Positions 5,833-7,708 of a stretch of 7,708 nucleotides of DNA are shown here, in pieces. Made by a program: the position numbers and the translations under genes. The first letter of the stretch is position 1. Each line of letters starts with the position of its first letter. The notes below the pieces were generated by a model. The model did not search any database. It worked only from the letters and a program-made list of their open reading frames with translations, and was not told the origin of the DNA. Source of the stretch: CAJWLW01 sp963580095 (GTDB lineage Bacteria > Verrucomicrobiota > Lentisphaeria > JABSQK01 > CAJWLW01); assembly GCA_963580095.1 (NCBI GenBank), contig CAUZJQ010000203.1:1-7708 (forward strand), read 5' to 3'.

Positions 5833-7083
5833 GTGAACCTGCACGATACACGCGTTGTAGTTACTGGCACAGGAGTGATTTCACCCGTTGGCAATTCCGT
5901 CGGCGACGCGTGGGATTCCGTCCTTGAGGGCCGCAGTGGTATCGGCCCTATCACCACCTTCGACGCCTCTGATTTCCGCACGCGCTTTGCCGGTGAGGTC
6001 AAAGACTTCGACATCACCGAGTTTATAGCGGCAAAGGAGGCGCGGCGACTCGACCCCTTCTGTCACTATGCGATCGGCGCTACCAGCGAGGCGGTCAAGA
6101 GCTCCGGCATCGATCTGCAGGCCATCGACAATCATCGAGTCGGGGTCTTCGTAGGCAGCGGCATCGGCGGGATCCGCACCTTCGAGCAACAGTGCGGCTG
6201 CTATGCATCGGACGGGCCGAGACGGGTATCACCGTTTCTGATACCGATGTTCATCAGCGATATGGCCTCCGGTATGATCTCGATTCTGTATGATCTGCGC
6301 GGCCCGAACTTCAGCATTGTCTCTGCTTGCGCCACCGGCAGCCATGCCATTGGTGAAGCATGGTGGACAATCAAACGCGGCGATGCCGACGCCATGATTG
6401 CCGGCGGCAGCGAGGCCTGCCTGGCACCTACCGGACTTGCAGGATTCTCCAAGATGAAGGCGCTGTCCGAGCGCAACGACGATCCGCAAACCGCCAGTCG
6501 CCCGTTCGATGCCGATCGCGATGGTTTCGTCATGGCGGAAGGCGCCGGTGTGCTGGTGATTGAATCTCTGGAACACGCGACCAGGCGCGACGCCACGATT
6601 CTGGCTGAAATCATCGGCTACTCGGCCAATGCCGACGCCCATCACATGACTGCGCCTCGGCCCGATGGCGCCGGTGCCGCCGTTGCCATCCGACGCGCCC
6701 TGGAGCGGGCCAATATCGCGCCGAGCGATGTCCACTACATCAACGCGCACGGCACCAGCACACCGTTCAACGACAAATTCGAGACCATGGCGATCAGGTC
6801 CGTGTTCGGCGATTGTGCCCGCAGCATCCCGGTCAGCAGTACCAAGGCCTTGACTGGCCACACGCTGGGCGCCGCCGGTGGCATCGAGACGATTTTCTGC
6901 ATTCAAGCGTTGAACCATTCGGTCGTACCGGGTACATTCAACCTTCACACAGTTGATCCCGACTGCGATCTTGATTACGTCCCAAATGAATCCCGCGAGG
7001 AACAAGTAAAAGTCGCCCTCAACATGAACTTCGGGTTTGGCGGTCACAACGCCGTCCTGGTCATCAAAAAATTTGAAGGATGA
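5833..7083 (+). CDS. fabF: 3-oxoacyl-ACP synthase II (KAS II)
   Basis: FabF condenses malonyl-ACP with acyl-ACP to lengthen the chain by two carbons. The 416 residues match the family. The N-terminus is TRVVVTGTGVISPVGNSVGD. The active-site Cys166 is in SIVSACATGSHAIGEA, the histidines are His306 (NAHGTSTPFNDKFE) and His343 (TKALTGHTLGAAGG), and Lys338 is present. The gating loop near the C-terminus reads NFGFGGHNA (399-407). The start is a GTG: the frame is open upstream to a stop at 5665-5667, but no ATG, GTG or TTG occurs before 5833, and the first recognised family residues begin 6 codons later. No Shine-Dalgarno precedes the GTG. Its 3' end abuts the LysM lipoprotein gene. A KAS I (FabB) is less likely given the acpP-fabF order, though KAS I and II are hard to separate by eye. 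Confidence 0.96.
   Translation: MNLHDTRVVVTGTGVISPVGNSVGDAWDSVLEGRSGIGPITTFDASDFRTRFAGEVKDFDITEFIAAKEARRLDPFCHYAIGATSEAVKSSGIDLQAIDNHRVGVFVGSGIGGIRTFEQQCGCYASDGPRRVSPFLIPMFISDMASGMISILYDLRGPNFSIVSACATGSHAIGEAWWTIKRGDADAMIAGGSEACLAPTGLAGFSKMKALSERNDDPQTASRPFDADRDGFVMAEGAGVLVIESLEHATRRDATILAEIIGYSANADAHHMTAPRPDGAGAAVAIRRALERANIAPSDVHYINAHGTSTPFNDKFETMAIRSVFGDCARSIPVSSTKALTGHTLGAAGGIETIFCIQALNHSVVPGTFNLHTVDPDCDLDYVPNESREEQVKVALNMNFGFGGHNAVLVIKKFEG
7075..7080 (+). promoter_or_regulatory. Ribosome site that sets the lipoprotein start
   Basis: GAAGGA, formed by the last fabF codons, lies 5 nt before the ATG at 7086. The earlier ATG at 7080 overlaps this site, so 7086 is the better start. Translation is probably coupled to fabF termination (TGA 7081-7083). 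Confidence 0.6.
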
Positions 7084-7085
7084 CA

Positions 7086-7703
7086 ATGACAAAGCAAAGC
7101 ACATCCATGATGCCGATTGTCCACCGCCTCGCTTTCGTCCTGTTCGTGACGATGCTGATGGGCTGCGGTTCTTTGCAACGCCCGCAACTGGCGGAGCGAC
7201 CGAGGAATGCCAGTGAAAATAAGTGGGCCGATGTGGTTGAAACATGGTACCCGGAGTGGCATTCACCGATACACCCGGAACCGATTCGTCATTATGAAAC
7301 GGCGATTGTCACGGTTCACGCACCGGAACCACAGACCATTGAGCTCCACACAACTACCCCTGTCCCAGTAGCGACGCCCGCCGTGCAGCAACCCCCTCAG
7401 GAACGCCTTACACCCGATGGTCCGCCAGTTGACGAAATGCCGGGCCGCTTACCGCAATTGATTCGGGATCCAAACGAAGCGCCTGCTGCAAGTCAGACTT
7501 TTCACCTGGTGCCAGTTGAGAGCAACCGCAGCAGTGACGCCACGGGGCGTATCTACCGCGTCCGAAAAGGCGACACACTCAACGGTATCGCCCGGAAGTT
7601 TTATGGCACGTCGACTGCATCACAGGCGATATTCGACGCCAATCGGGATGTTTTGTCGAGCCTGAACCACGTCCGCTCGGGGATGATGCTCAAACTTCCC
7701 TGA
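7086..7703 (+). CDS. LysM-domain lipoprotein, function unknown
   Basis: This is a predicted lipid-anchored, peptidoglycan-binding protein of 205 residues. A short positively charged start is followed by a hydrophobic stretch (about residues 15-24) and a lipobox LMGC, with the lipidated Cys at 27. Gly follows the Cys rather than Asp, which in E. coli would favour the outer membrane. The middle (about 28-150) is low in complexity and rich in Pro, Thr and Glu and looks like an extended linker. A single LysM domain ends the protein (about 156-204: YRVRKGDTLNGIARKFYG, then FDANRDVLSS and VRSGMMLKLP). No enzyme domain is visible. It starts 2 nt after the fabF stop, so it is probably co-expressed with fabF, although it has no known role in fatty acid synthesis. 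A role in envelope structure or wall anchoring is inferred from the domains. An alternative ATG at 7080 adds two residues. Confidence 0.85.
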   Translation: MTKQSTSMMPIVHRLAFVLFVTMLMGCGSLQRPQLAERPRNASENKWADVVETWYPEWHSPIHPEPIRHYETAIVTVHAPEPQTIELHTTTPVPVATPAVQQPPQERLTPDGPPVDEMPGRLPQLIRDPNEAPAASQTFHLVPVESNRSSDATGRIYRVRKGDTLNGIARKFYGTSTASQAIFDANRDVLSSLNHVRSGMMLKLP

Positions 7704-7708
7704 ATGCG

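Noticed and set aside
6229..7266. 345-codon minus-strand open frame across fabF and the lipoprotein gene
   Set aside because: Its length is explained by codon bias of the opposite strand in fabF; no motif, signal or ribosome site supports it.
1..7708. CRISPR arrays, tRNA or rRNA genes, insertion sequences, phage or defence genes
   Set aside because: I saw no regularly spaced repeats, cloverleaf-like segments, transposase motifs or terminal inverted repeats anywhere in the window.

Overview
The window is a chromosomal piece of a Gram-negative (diderm) bacterium of moderate to fairly high GC content. It carries a type II fatty acid synthesis (FAS II) and phospholipid-precursor gene cluster on the + strand. 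The left edge holds a divergent minus-strand pair of secretion/pilus-type genes. A diderm host is suggested by the GspF-type inner-membrane protein and by a lipoprotein with a lipobox and a LysM domain. Several genes have weak or no Shine-Dalgarno sequence, the spacers around acpP are long, and an uncharacterised DUF6941-like protein is present. These points would fit a bacterium outside the Proteobacteria, possibly the Planctomycetota/PVC group, but the taxon is a low-confidence guess.

Layout: (1) Positions 1-1186, minus strand: a small protein of unknown function (767-1186), followed after 3 nt by gspF (763 down to the left edge, cut off by the window). (2) Positions 1187-1372: a divergent intergenic region with a promoter candidate for the + strand. 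(3) Positions 1373-4915, + strand: yceD (DUF177, rRNA accumulation), plsX, fabH and fabG. (4) Positions 4916-5317: a 402-nt non-coding stretch with two promoter candidates, a perfect 12-bp palindrome and a CA dinucleotide repeat. (5) acpP (5318-5557), with the only strong Shine-Dalgarno of the cluster. (6) Positions 5558-5832: a 275-nt spacer with three nested or tandem inverted repeats. (7) fabF (5833-7083, GTG start), whose end is tightly linked to a LysM lipoprotein gene (7086-7703).

How the genes work together: FabH starts acyl chains from acetyl-CoA and malonyl-ACP, FabF elongates them, FabG reduces the 3-keto intermediates, and AcpP carries the chain. PlsX takes finished acyl groups from ACP to acyl-phosphate for phospholipid synthesis. 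YceD commonly sits just upstream of rpmF-plsX-fab and links ribosome biogenesis to lipid synthesis. Two usual members of this neighbourhood, rpmF (ribosomal protein L32) and fabD (malonyl-CoA:ACP transacylase), are absent between their expected neighbours and must lie elsewhere.

The core is ordinary housekeeping metabolism, and I found no convincing new multi-gene system. The points most worth checking are the unusual non-coding architecture on both sides of acpP, the unknown protein coupled to gspF, and the LysM lipoprotein coupled to fabF.
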